Below are positions 26,949 to 35,455 of a stretch of 64,000 nt of DNA, in pieces (position 1 is the stretch's first letter; every line of letters starts with the position of its first letter). Source of the DNA: Burkholderiaceae bacterium (GTDB taxonomy: Bacteria; Pseudomonadota; Gammaproteobacteria; Burkholderiales; Burkholderiaceae_C); NCBI GenBank assembly GCA_026125795.1, contig JAHCKM010000003.1, forward strand, positions 372,001-436,000, in the 5' to 3' direction. A model generated the notes under the pieces. The model was not told where the DNA came from, made no database searches, and saw only the letters and a list, made by a program, of their open reading frames with translations. A program made the translations under genes and the position numbers.

Positions 26949-28496
26949 TCATCCGGCGAGCGCGAGCTGCAGCGTTGGCCTGGTCCGCAGCGCCCACTTC
27001 GTGCCCTGACGCAACGAATCCAGTGTTGCCGAGCTGACGCGGGCGAAAAACATCGCCTCGTCGATCTGGTGTCGATCGAACGCGCGCCGCTGGCGCAGGG
27101 ACCGGCGCCGCCAGTCCCCCTCGAAGGGATCGCCGTCGCGCTGGGCTTGCTCGAAGAATGCGGCGGCGCGTTGCAGGTTGTCCAACGCAGCCGGGCGCAG
27201 CGCTGGCACTGCGCGTGGCGCGGCGACCCTGTTCTGCTCGACGAACCGGTTTCTGCCCACGACGAGTCCCCAGGCGCGCCTGCCATCGATCGGGTCCACG
27301 CACAGAGCTTCCAGCTTGGTGAGACCGAAGTCGCGCGACATGCGAAGCCGTACGGCGAGCCAAGGATCGGTGTGGCGGATCGCCTCGATGGCCTGGTCGG
27401 CCTCGTCGTCGTCGCCCTCGAGCGGCAGCACCAGCGACTTCAGGAGCCGCGCGGCATGGCTGTCACCTTGCCTGGATGCCTCATAGAGCCAATGAATGCC
27501 GTGCTCCGAGCTCTTCAGATCCGATGCCGAACGAAGGATCAACGCACCGAGCCGGCGCTGTGCTTCGGCGTCGCCCTGGATGGCCGCCTTCTCGAGGAAG
27601 AAACGCGCCATCTGCGGGTTGGCGACGCTGCACCGGTGATCGGCGTGCACCCGGTAGAGCTGCATCCACGCGTCGTGGCAGCCGCCATCGGCAGCCCTGA
27701 GCAGCAGAGCAGAGCCCTTGCGCAGATTGCCGCCGCTGACCAAGGAAGCGGGTGCGACCGCACCGCACGCAATGCCGCAAAGGGCGCGGCCCAGCAGGTA
27801 CTCGGCGCCGTGGTCGTCCTCGGTCACGATCAGCTCGAGGCATGCCTCTACCTGATCGGGGCTCAGTCCCTGAACCTGCCGGCCCGATCGTTCGCACAGG
27901 TGCACGGCCTTGACGACAAGGCTCGCCAATGCAGTGGTGAGCCGAGGCGTCACGGCCAAAGCGATTCGCAGGCAATGGCTCAGGCGATCGAGATCCGGTT
28001 CCTCGGCCAGGGCCTTGGCCGCAAGCGAGGCGACCGAATCGATCTCGAGGTCGCGACTTTGAGCGACCGACCGAGCAAACGCCAGCACGTCGTCTGAAGT
28101 CGCACCGCTGCCCAGCGCGGCCCGTGCACGGCGTGCGATCGCATGGCCACCGGCGCTTGCGGCCTCGAGCCAGCGCGCGCAAGGCTGCGTCTGGCCATGG
28201 CGCAGGCACAGCCAGATGGCCAGCTTGAACTGCGCCGCGGCGCTGCCGGCGTGTGCCGCGCGAACCAGCGCCGCCTCCTGCCGGTGCGACACCACTTCCT
28301 GCAGAGTCAAACACTCGGAGATCGCGAAAGCGGCCTCGCGCCCGTCCTTCAGGCTCGGATGGCCGAGGTACTCGATGCCCGTCTCGATGTGGCGTGGCAG
28401 GCCTTCGATTCCCAGCAGGTAGCGGCGTCCCAACTCGAGCTTGGCGGCCGGATCGTGCCGAGCCTGAGCCATGAGGTGAACGTTCTGACGCCGCAT
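26949..28496 (-). CDS. Sel1-like repeat protein
   Basis: A 515-residue protein made of Sel1/TPR-type alpha-helical repeats, for example GSAAAQFKLAIWLCLRHG, GDAEAQRRLGALILRSAS and GDSHAARLLKSLVLPLEGD. No signal peptide, so probably cytoplasmic. Such proteins mediate protein-protein contacts; the partner is unknown. The ATG at 28496 has GGAG six bases upstream. It lies 44 bases upstream of the degenerate regulator gene on the same strand and might be cotranscribed with it. Confidence 0.75.
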   Translation of the reverse strand: MRRQNVHLMAQARHDPAAKLELGRRYLLGIEGLPRHIETGIEYLGHPSLKDGREAAFAISECLTLQEVVSHRQEAALVRAAHAGSAAAQFKLAIWLCLRHGQTQPCARWLEAASAGGHAIARRARAALGSGATSDDVLAFARSVAQSRDLEIDSVASLAAKALAEEPDLDRLSHCLRIALAVTPRLTTALASLVVKAVHLCERSGRQVQGLSPDQVEACLELIVTEDDHGAEYLLGRALCGIACGAVAPASLVSGGNLRKGSALLLRAADGGCHDAWMQLYRVHADHRCSVANPQMARFFLEKAAIQGDAEAQRRLGALILRSASDLKSSEHGIHWLYEASRQGDSHAARLLKSLVLPLEGDDDEADQAIEAIRHTDPWLAVRLRMSRDFGLTKLEALCVDPIDGRRAWGLVVGRNRFVEQNRVAAPRAVPALRPAALDNLQRAAAFFEQAQRDGDPFEGDWRRRSLRQRRAFDRHQIDEAMFFARVSSATLDSLRQGTKWALRTRPTLQLALAG

Positions 28497-28726
28497 CGTT
28501 GTCTCCGTCTGTCGCGTGGCGCTGGCGACACGGCCCGACGGATATAGCCGGCGAGTGCTCGCGCGCCATCGTGTGTTGGCACGCGCGAACGATAGAACCG
28601 CAGGCCTGACCGCATGCTTGCTGAAAGATGACGAAGAAGTTATCCGGCTTAAACATGATCACTCAGTGGTGCGAAAAAACGCTGAGTCCGTCGTGCAGCC
28701 GTTTTGCGGTCTTCTGTGGCAACGGC

Positions 28727-28747
28727 CAAACGACCAGTTGTCGTTTG
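28727..28747. repeat. Inverted repeat upstream of the porin gene
   Basis: CAAACGAC-CAGTT-GTCGTTTG, perfect 8-base arms. It lies in the 447-base gene-free stretch 28497-28943 between the divergent Sel1 and porin genes, 197 bases before the porin ATG. A regulator site is possible. Apart from this repeat I see no gene in the stretch. Confidence 0.5.
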
Positions 28748-28943
28748 ACGGGTCGACGCAAGCGTGCGCAGCCCTGTTCTCGCATGCGGGGGTGAGTTCG
28801 GGCGCTGCACTGCTTAGCCTCCCGCCTGACCTCGATACCAAGCGTGTGTCTCGATGGCCTCGAGCAGGCCGATCGAGTTCGAGCACGCGCGCATGCACCG
28901 TCGAGGCTGTCGTTCCCCGTCGTCAACCTTGGAGAGAGTTGCA

Positions 28944-29954
28944 ATGAAAAAATCTCTGTTCGTTCTCGCCATCTCATCGCTTGCGGCCGGCACGGCCGCC
29001 GCGCAATCGTCGGTTACTTTGTTCGGCATCGTCGACATCAACGCTCGCAGCACGAAGAACGATGGCACCGGAAGCCTGAAGTCGCTGAGCAACGGCGGCT
29101 ACAGCAGCAACCGGATCGGCTTTCGCGGCGTCGAGGATCTCGGCGGCGGTCTGAGTGCGGGCTTCTGGCTCGAGTCCGACATCAACCCCGACATCGGCAC
29201 CACCAATCCGAACGGCAAGTTCTTCGCGCGCCGCTCGACGTTGAGCCTCTTCAGCCGCTTCGGCGAACTGCGCATGGGGCGTGACCTGACGCCGTCGGGC
29301 GCGTTCACCTACACGTTCGATCCGTTCGGCGTCATCGGCGTCGGCGGATCCGCCAACACGGCCCGCAACAGAGGCCAGACCACCTTCTTCCGTTCGGACA
29401 ACTCGGTGGCGTACTGGCTGCCCTCCGATCTGGGCGGCTTGTACGGCACGGTGATGGTCGCGCCAGGCGAAGGTGCGGCGAATGCCAAGTACAGCGGCGT
29501 GCGCCTGGGCTTCGCGGCCGGTCCGGTGGATGTGGCGGCCTCCTACGGCCAGCAGGACGTGGTCGGCGGCAAGTTCAAGAGCACCGGTCTGGCCGGCTCG
29601 TACAACCTCGGCGTGGTCAAGTTGATGGCGCACTACTACATCGACAAGGTGATCTCCGCTGAGGAAAAGCGCTGGCTGGTGGGCGCCACGATGCCGCTGG
29701 GCCAGCATGAGTTGCGCGCCTCGTACGTGCGCTCCGACGCCAGCGGCGGCACGGCAGTCTTCAATGCGCAGGATGCCAACCAGATCGCGCTGGGCTACGC
29801 CTACCACCTGTCCAAGCGCACGAACATCTACGGCACCGTGGCTACCGTCGACAACAAGGGCACCGCGACTTTCACCGTGCCGGGCGGTCCCGCCGGCATC
29901 ACGCCGGGCGGCAAGTCCACGGGCTACGAGATCGGCGTCCGCCACGTGTTCTAG
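28944..29954 (+). CDS. General porin (porin_4 family)
   Basis: A 336-residue outer-membrane beta-barrel. The ATG at 28944 is preceded by TTGGAGAGAG and gives signal peptide MKKSLFVLAISSLAAGTAAA. Typical features follow: QSSVTLFGIVDINARS, NRIGFRGVEDLGGGLSAGFWLES, FARRSTLSLFSRFGELRMGRD, and the terminal phenylalanine in EIGVRHVF needed for barrel assembly. Betaproteobacterial OmpC-like porins have this form. It forms trimeric channels for small solutes. Confidence 0.93.
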   Translation: MKKSLFVLAISSLAAGTAAAQSSVTLFGIVDINARSTKNDGTGSLKSLSNGGYSSNRIGFRGVEDLGGGLSAGFWLESDINPDIGTTNPNGKFFARRSTLSLFSRFGELRMGRDLTPSGAFTYTFDPFGVIGVGGSANTARNRGQTTFFRSDNSVAYWLPSDLGGLYGTVMVAPGEGAANAKYSGVRLGFAAGPVDVAASYGQQDVVGGKFKSTGLAGSYNLGVVKLMAHYYIDKVISAEEKRWLVGATMPLGQHELRASYVRSDASGGTAVFNAQDANQIALGYAYHLSKRTNIYGTVATVDNKGTATFTVPGGPAGITPGGKSTGYEIGVRHVF

Positions 29955-30044
29955 CCGGGACCGCGTCGCACCACGCAGCGGGGGCGAGGGTGGGGCGGCA
30001 CGAGAGCGCCGGCTCCACCCGTTCACCTCGAGCTGCCGCACCAG

Positions 30045-30060
30045 GTGACAGAGTTGTCAT
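30045..30060 (+). promoter_or_regulatory. CopR/CusR-like operator
   Basis: GTGACAGAGTTGTCAT is close to ATGACAANNTTGTCAT, with intact TGACA and TGTCA half-sites. It is about 109 bases upstream of the DUF4148-like gene and follows the porin gene. It may place that gene under the copper regulator. Confidence 0.45.
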
Positions 30061-30168
30061 CGGGATGCCAGCCTCGCGTCGGCGATGAACTCCTAGAGTG
30101 GCCACACGGTGCAAGCGTGCATCGTCTGGGCGGGCAACAGTGAGTCCGCTTCACTCAGGAGTCTCATC

Positions 30169-30594
30169 ATGAATGCGCGCCTCTTTGTGGTTGCGGCATC
30201 GTGCGCAGTCGCGCTGCCGGCGGTTGCTGGATCGGGCTTCACGCCTGGCAAGGGAGAATCGAGTGGCAGCTACCACTGGATGCCTTCCACCGTGACGGTC
30301 GAGCAGGTGCGCGCCGACCTGGCCGCATGGAAGCGCAACCCTGTGACCGCGGACGGCCTGCGTCAGGTCAACGGCGATCCGGGTTGGGTCTACGTCGGGA
30401 CGAGCGCTACTGGAATGACCCGGGCGCAAGTGCGGCAGGAACTGGCTGAATTCCGCCGCAACCCGGTGACTGCAGACGGCTTGACATTCATCTCCGGCGA
30501 GGCCGGCTGGGTCGAGGCTGGCATTGCGCAACAGGCGGGCGCCGTCGCACGGTCGACGGCCCCTGTGACGGTTGGCCAACGTCCGCTTCGATGA
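30169..30594 (+). CDS. DUF4148-like secreted protein with two repeats, probably frameshifted near its end
   Basis: A 141-residue secreted protein, ATG preceded by TCAGGAGTCTCATC. Signal peptide MNARLFVVAASCAVALPAVA. Two similar units follow: VRADLAAWKRNPVTADGLRQ and VRQELAEFRRNPVTADGLTF, each ending in a GW-V segment, as in DUF4148 proteins of Burkholderiales. The current frame ends VTVGQRPLR, but the next frame continues as LANVRFDDTGSGVGQLAPNV and TLGELRDR to a stop at 30656. One extra G near 30571 would explain this. So the present end may be an indel, natural or technical. Confidence 0.7.
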   Translation: MNARLFVVAASCAVALPAVAGSGFTPGKGESSGSYHWMPSTVTVEQVRADLAAWKRNPVTADGLRQVNGDPGWVYVGTSATGMTRAQVRQELAEFRRNPVTADGLTFISGEAGWVEAGIAQQAGAVARSTAPVTVGQRPLR

Positions 30595-30664
30595 CACGGG
30601 CAGCGGCGTCGGCCAGCTCGCGCCGAACGTCACACTGGGCGAGCTGCGCGACCGATGAGATAGT

Positions 30665-30693
30665 GGGCGCGGCCGTGCGTCGGGGCCGCGCCC
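30665..30693 (+). terminator. GC-rich hairpin, likely terminator
   Basis: GGGCGCGGCC and GGCCGCGCCC form a perfect 10-base stem with a 9-base loop. It starts 7 bases after the stop that would end the restored DUF4148-like frame (30656-30658). There is no T tract, so it may act as an attenuating or Rho-assisted end. Confidence 0.5.
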
Positions 30694-30890
30694 TTCGAAC
30701 CGAAGGCGTCGCCGACGGATTCGTCGGGTGGGCGTGCGCGTCCGATGGTGTACGGAAGGTCGGCCGCGCAAGAGGCATGCCGATTGCTCCTTCCGCACGA
30801 GCGGCTCGCATGGTATACGTGTGTTCGTGACTCCATGCGTGCGCCGCGTTCGGTCTGCGCTCGCAGGAGTGCGGGCACGGGGACGACGAC

Positions 30891-32000
30891 ATGCATTCCG
30901 ATCGTTGCCTCGCGGCGAGCATCGCCGTGTCGAGTACCGAGCAGCAGCTCGCCGCCGGCCGCACGGCTGCAGTCACCAGGCCCGTTCGCCATGACTGGAT
31001 GGACTACGCGAAGGGCATCTGCATCGTCGCGGTGGTCAGCTTCTACACGACCAACCACGTGTCCGAGGCGCTCGAGCGCACGACGTGGATGCAGTACTGG
31101 ATCGAGTTCGCGCGACCGTTCCGGATGCCGGACTTCTTCTTCATTTCGGGCCTGCTGCTCGGCCGCGTGATCGAGCGGCCATGGCGGACCTACGCCGACG
31201 CCAAGGTCGTCCACTACCTCTACTTCTTCGTCATCTGGAGCCTGCTGTATTTCATCTTCAGGCTTGTCATAGGGTCGGCAGGCGAAACGCCCACACGCGT
31301 CGGCGCCGAGTTCGTCAAGGTGATGACGCACGGACCGTTTGCGATGCTCTGGTTCGTGCAGATGCTCGCGTTTTACTTCGTGCTCACGAAGCTGCTGCGT
31401 CGGGTACCGGCCTGGCTGGTGTTCACGCTGGCAGTGGCGTGGTACCTAGCGCCGATCGACACCGCCTGGAGCCAGGTCGACCGTGCCGGCGAGCGCTACG
31501 TGTTCTTCTTTGCCGGCTACTGGATCGCGCCAATGGTCTTCGGCTACGCCCGCTGGGTCGCCGCGCATCGCGGCGTGGCCCTGACGGGGATCCTGGCCTG
31601 GGTGGCGGTTGACGCGACGCTGGTCTTCTCCGGCGCGGCCAACTTGCGCGCGGTGAGCTTGCTGCTCGGGTTCCTCGGCGCATTCGCGGTGATCGGCGTG
31701 GCGGCGCTGTTGCAGTCGGTGCGCGCGTTGGATGTGCTGCGCCGCTGTGGGCAAGACTCGCTGCCGATCTATGTCGGCTTCTTCCTGCCCATGTGGGCGA
31801 TCGTGAACCTCTACGAATGGAGCACCGATCACTTCGGCCGAGCGCCACTGGAGCCCGGCGTGGCGGCGGTGCTGTTCGCGGTGTTCAGCATCGCGATTGC
31901 ACTCGCAGCCGAGAGGGCCGCTCGCGGCACGCGCCTCGCGTGGCTGTACGAGCGGCCACGCCGTGCCAGACTCGGACCCTCAGCGCCGGGACAGGCGTGA
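30891..32000 (+). CDS. Acyltransferase 3 family membrane protein
   Basis: A 369-residue integral membrane protein with about ten hydrophobic helices. The start region HDWMDYAKGICIVAVVSFYT and FRMPDFFFISGLLLGR is the acyltransferase_3/OpgC-type signature. These enzymes move acyl groups onto sugars or polysaccharides at the inner membrane. The substrate is not visible. It stands alone on the plus strand; 30694-30890 upstream and 32001-32279 downstream carry no other convincing gene. Confidence 0.8.
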   Translation: MHSDRCLAASIAVSSTEQQLAAGRTAAVTRPVRHDWMDYAKGICIVAVVSFYTTNHVSEALERTTWMQYWIEFARPFRMPDFFFISGLLLGRVIERPWRTYADAKVVHYLYFFVIWSLLYFIFRLVIGSAGETPTRVGAEFVKVMTHGPFAMLWFVQMLAFYFVLTKLLRRVPAWLVFTLAVAWYLAPIDTAWSQVDRAGERYVFFFAGYWIAPMVFGYARWVAAHRGVALTGILAWVAVDATLVFSGAANLRAVSLLLGFLGAFAVIGVAALLQSVRALDVLRRCGQDSLPIYVGFFLPMWAIVNLYEWSTDHFGRAPLEPGVAAVLFAVFSIAIALAAERAARGTRLAWLYERPRRARLGPSAPGQA

Positions 32001-32279
32001 TGGTCGGACCGTTGACGCCTCAGCGCATCTCGTGAGATCCCATGCCACCGCCCAGCAGCGGACATCAGCACGGGCGTTTCCTTGCTCGGGCCGACGACAA
32101 TGCCGCCGATGTCGCGGTCGGTCAAGTGCATCATCGCTCGCGCCTACACGTCGCCCGACCGCCATAGAATGTGGCGCGACCCCAATCGCGCCGACGCCGA
32201 TGCTTGACGCTTCCAGCCGTTCCTCGTTCACCGCTGGCGTGGCCCGGGTCTGCACCGGGGCACCGCGAGGCTTGCGCGC

Positions 32280-32696
32280 ATGAGGATGCACTGGTTGCGC
32301 ACCGTGGCCCGCGGGCTGATCGGCGTGCTGTTCACGGTGCAAATGGCCGTGGCAGCGCACGTGTGCCCCACGAGCCTGCGGCTCCATTCGCAAGCCGACT
32401 TGCAGGACGAGTCAAGCGAAGCGCACGCGCCCGCGGCGATGGCCGATGCTGCCAGCTGTCACGCGGGCGCTCCGTTGGACCCGGACGCGCCCAATCTTTG
32501 CGCCGAGCACTGCAAGTACGGCCAACAGATCGACGTTTCCAAGCCCAGCGTACCCGCGGCGGTTCTGGCTGCCCTGTACCTGACGCCGCCCGTGCCGGAA
32601 ACGGCAGTGCGGCCGCGCCCCGCGCCGGCCACCATCAGTGCACTGGTCGCGGCTGCACCGCCGCACGCCATCTTGCACTGCGTCTACCGCATCTGA
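32280..32696 (+). CDS. Small secreted protein with LCAEHCKYG motif (DUF2946-like)
   Basis: A 138-residue protein. Signal-like N-terminus RTVARGLIGVLFTVQMAVAAHVC, a His/Asp/Glu-rich segment, then CHAGAPLDPD and LCAEHCKYGQQ, the CxxxC pattern typical of DUF2946/CopL-type proteins, and a Pro-rich tail. Probably periplasmic and metal related. One of six proteins of this plan in the window. It precedes the methyltransferase gene by 130 bases. Confidence 0.6.
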   Translation: MRMHWLRTVARGLIGVLFTVQMAVAAHVCPTSLRLHSQADLQDESSEAHAPAAMADAASCHAGAPLDPDAPNLCAEHCKYGQQIDVSKPSVPAAVLAALYLTPPVPETAVRPRPAPATISALVAAAPPHAILHCVYRI

Positions 32697-32826
32697 TCCG
32701 CCCAACGATGCTGCGCTGACGGCCTCGCTGCCTCGGCGCATTGGCCGTGCCCGCGTCTTCGGTGGACGTCACCACCGTTGCTCGGGATCGACACGACACC
32801 ACCGGTTTCGTTTGGTTGGAGATTTC

Positions 32827-33585
32827 ATGTCTGCCGGCACATCTGATCGTCAGCCTCGATGCACAGCCCCTCGGGCAGGCGGCGTCGCGAAGCGGCTCAA
32901 CTGGCGCCCCGCTGTGTTGGCCAATCTGCGCCGGGGGCCCGACCGCGACGCCTCGCTGCGGTGCTATGCGGACCTGGCGCAGGACTACGAACGCGCCACC
33001 TCGAGAATACGCGAAGTGCGCAGCCGAGCCGTCGAGCGGCTCGCGCTGCGCGTCGGCGACACCGTGTTCGACGTTGCGTGCGGGGCGGGGGCCATGCTGC
33101 CCGACATGGCGCGCCTCGTTGGACTGCAAGGTCTCGTGATCGGCATCGAGCAGTCTCCGCACATGGCTGCATTGGCCCGCGAAGCGAGCCAAGGCCTCGC
33201 ACAGGTCGAGGTGCATGGCTGCCCCGTCGAGGAATTCGTCGCGCCGTGCGCGGCCGACGCGCTGGTGTTTGTCTATGCACACGATGTCCAGCAAAACCAA
33301 TCGGCGTTGCAGGCTGTCTTCGCGCGGGCGAAGCCGGGTGCGCGCGTGGTCGCCGCCGGCCTGTGCCTGTTGCCCTGGTGGGGAATGCCGATCAATGCCT
33401 GGGTGCTGTGGGGTGCACGCCGGTATCTCACCACCTGGCATGGGCTGCGCAGTCCATGGCAGCAGTTGCTCCATTGGTGCCCGAACCTGCAGATCGTCGA
33501 GCGCTTCCATGGCGGCACGACTTACCTGGCTGTCGGGACTGTCGCGCCGGCGCGCGCCGGTGGTGATGAACGAGGACGAGGATGA
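32827..33585 (+). CDS. Class I SAM-dependent methyltransferase
   Basis: A 252-residue enzyme. The SAM-binding motif I is DTVFDVACGAGAMLPDMARL, with the acidic loop VIGIEQSPHMAALAREA after it. Family of small-molecule or quinone/lipid methyltransferases (UbiE-like). The start is the ATG at 32827; an earlier one in frame adds unrelated sequence. The stop overlaps the patatin-like gene as ATGA, so the two are coupled, which hints at a lipid substrate. Confidence 0.8.
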   Translation: MSAGTSDRQPRCTAPRAGGVAKRLNWRPAVLANLRRGPDRDASLRCYADLAQDYERATSRIREVRSRAVERLALRVGDTVFDVACGAGAMLPDMARLVGLQGLVIGIEQSPHMAALAREASQGLAQVEVHGCPVEEFVAPCAADALVFVYAHDVQQNQSALQAVFARAKPGARVVAAGLCLLPWWGMPINAWVLWGARRYLTTWHGLRSPWQQLLHWCPNLQIVERFHGGTTYLAVGTVAPARAGGDERGRG

Positions 33586-34550
33586 GGTCGCACGCGCTCC
33601 ACGCGCGCATCGCATCGATCGCCCTCGCGTCGGCGATGCTGTCGCTGCTGGCCGGCTGCGCCTCCACGATCTTCATCTCCAGCCAGGCGCCGGGCGACAT
33701 CGCGCCGGTCGATGAACCGCGCTTCGAAGCACGGACGCTCGACGCACCACAGCGTGTCGCGCTCGTGTTGTCGGGCGGCGCGACACGCGCTTTTGCGCAC
33801 CTGGGCGTGCTGCGTGTGCTCGAACGCGAAGGTCTGCGCCCCGACCTGGTTGTCGGCAGCAGCGCGGGAGCGATCGTCGGCGCGCACTACGCCGCGGGCA
33901 AGCCGGTGGCGGAGATCGAGGCGCTGGCCGCAAGGCTGAACCTGCCGACGCTGATCGACATCGATCCGGTCAAGACGCTGCTCGGTGGCTTCGGCGGCCT
34001 GGGCCTTGCCAAGGGTCAGCGACTCGAGGCATTCCTGCGCGAATCGATCGGCGCGCCGCTGCAGTCGCTGCCGATTCGCTTCGCCGCCGTGGCCACCGAC
34101 CTGAACAACGGCGAGACGCTGCTGCTGAACCACGGCGACACCGCGCGTGCGCTGCGCGCTTCGTCGGCGATGCCGGGGCTCTATGAGCCGGTGCACGCCG
34201 GTGGGCGCGTGCTCGGTGACGGCCAGATCGCCAGCCCGCTGCCCACCGGCGCCGCGCGGCTGCTCGGTGCGCGCGTGGTGGTCGGCGTCGATGTGGTGTA
34301 CCCGCCGCAGCACGCCACGCTGACGAGTGCCATGTCGGTGCTGTTCCAGACCATGACGATCTCCACCTACCGGCACCTGCAGCGCGAGCGCGAGCTGGCC
34401 GATCTGGTGATCACGCCGGAGATTCCATCCACCAGCGATCTGGCGCTTTCCGATCGCGAGTGGTTGATCGCGGCCGGCGAGGCCGCAGCCGAGAAGGCGC
34501 TGCCGGCGCTGCGCGCCGCATTCCGCAAGCCGCAAGCGCCCGGACCGTAA
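33582..34550 (+). CDS. Patatin-like phospholipase, lipoprotein
   Basis: A 322-residue RssA-type patatin. A lipobox (AMLSLLAGCAS) makes it a predicted lipoprotein. The oxyanion loop SGGATRAFAHLG, nucleophile elbow GSSAG and the catalytic Asp in LGDGQIASPLP are all there, so a Ser-Asp dyad is likely intact. It would hydrolyse acyl esters of phospholipids or thioesters in the envelope. Translationally coupled to the methyltransferase. Confidence 0.88.
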   Translation: MRSHALHARIASIALASAMLSLLAGCASTIFISSQAPGDIAPVDEPRFEARTLDAPQRVALVLSGGATRAFAHLGVLRVLEREGLRPDLVVGSSAGAIVGAHYAAGKPVAEIEALAARLNLPTLIDIDPVKTLLGGFGGLGLAKGQRLEAFLRESIGAPLQSLPIRFAAVATDLNNGETLLLNHGDTARALRASSAMPGLYEPVHAGGRVLGDGQIASPLPTGAARLLGARVVVGVDVVYPPQHATLTSAMSVLFQTMTISTYRHLQRERELADLVITPEIPSTSDLALSDREWLIAAGEAAAEKALPALRAAFRKPQAPGP

Positions 34551-34587
34551 GGGAAACGTTCCTGCTGCGACGAACTCGTGGCCACAG

Positions 34588-35031
34588 ATGAAGTCAAACG
34601 CCAGCCCGATCCAGCAGCCTTCTCGCGCCATGGCTCGCAATCCGATCCAGTCGTTGTCGCGCCGCACGCCAATGCGCCGCTGGGTCGTCTTCATGCTGCT
34701 GCCGGTGTTGCTGTTCGCGCAGTTCGCGACAGCTGCCTATGCCTGCCCGCTGTTGACTCGAGCGATGGCGCAGTCCGCGTCGATGCCGATCGACTGCGAC
34801 ATGTCGAAGGCCGACACCGACCAGCCGACGCTGTGCCAGGCGCATTGCACTGCCGCCGCGCAATCCAGCGGCCCGACACTGGATCTGGCGGCGATGCCGG
34901 CCCTGCCGACCCCGCATCCGGTGTGGCACGCGCCGGTGCGCACGCTCGCGACGCATCCCGCTGCGGCGCACAACGCCGCGCCATACAGCGGGCCGCCGCT
35001 GTACCTGCTGCACATGGTGCTGCGCGATTGA
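34588..35031 (+). CDS. Small secreted protein with LCQAHC motif (DUF2946-like)
   Basis: A 147-residue frame. The hydrophobic signal is MRRWVVFMLLPVLLFAQFATAAYAC, so the real start may be the ATG at 34672 rather than 34588. The mature part has IDCDMSK and TLCQAHCTAAA cysteines and a His/Pro-rich tail. It follows the patatin gene by 37 bases and resembles the protein at 32280. Likely periplasmic and metal linked; function unknown. Confidence 0.6.
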   Translation: MKSNASPIQQPSRAMARNPIQSLSRRTPMRRWVVFMLLPVLLFAQFATAAYACPLLTRAMAQSASMPIDCDMSKADTDQPTLCQAHCTAAAQSSGPTLDLAAMPALPTPHPVWHAPVRTLATHPAAAHNAAPYSGPPLYLLHMVLRD

Positions 35032-35182
35032 AGCGCCGGCACTGCCGGCAGGGCTTGGCCCATGCCGAGCGGTGCGTGCCGTGCCGGTGCCTTCGGCACC
35101 CCTCAGCTCTCGCTGTCTGCCTGTCTGCCGTTGGCGCCGCCTGGTCGCCAGCGTTATCTCACCCTACTGATCGGAGTCCATC

Positions 35183-35446
35183 ATGAAGAAGCTACTCACC
35201 ACCCTCGTCGGCGCCGTCGCACTGAGCACGATGCTGCCCGCATTCGCCGGCCCCGACTGGCAAGTGATCGAACAGGCGCGCAAGAACAGGAGCGCGCAGG
35301 TGGCCCAGAAGGACCGGCCCATATCGGCCGAAAAGTGCGCCATGCGCACGGCCCTCGCACTCGACCACGGTCCGCGCGCGACGACCACGCCGTACCTGAA
35401 CGAGCAGCGCCGAGGGCGGGTGCCGGCTGACACGCGGGCCTGCTAG
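35183..35446 (+). CDS. Small secreted protein
   Basis: An 87-residue protein: signal peptide MKKLLTTLVGAVALSTMLPAFA, then a short basic region with EKCAMRTALALDHGPRATTT and a C-terminal cysteine. ATCGGAGTCCATC upstream gives a ribosome binding site. No family known. It ends 9 bases before the multicopper oxidase gene, so it is probably cotranscribed with it. A short hairpin (GGTGCC-TTC-GGCACC, 35086-35100) lies before it. Confidence 0.55.
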   Translation: MKKLLTTLVGAVALSTMLPAFAGPDWQVIEQARKNRSAQVAQKDRPISAEKCAMRTALALDHGPRATTTPYLNEQRRGRVPADTRAC

Positions 35447-35455
35447 GCAGCCATC

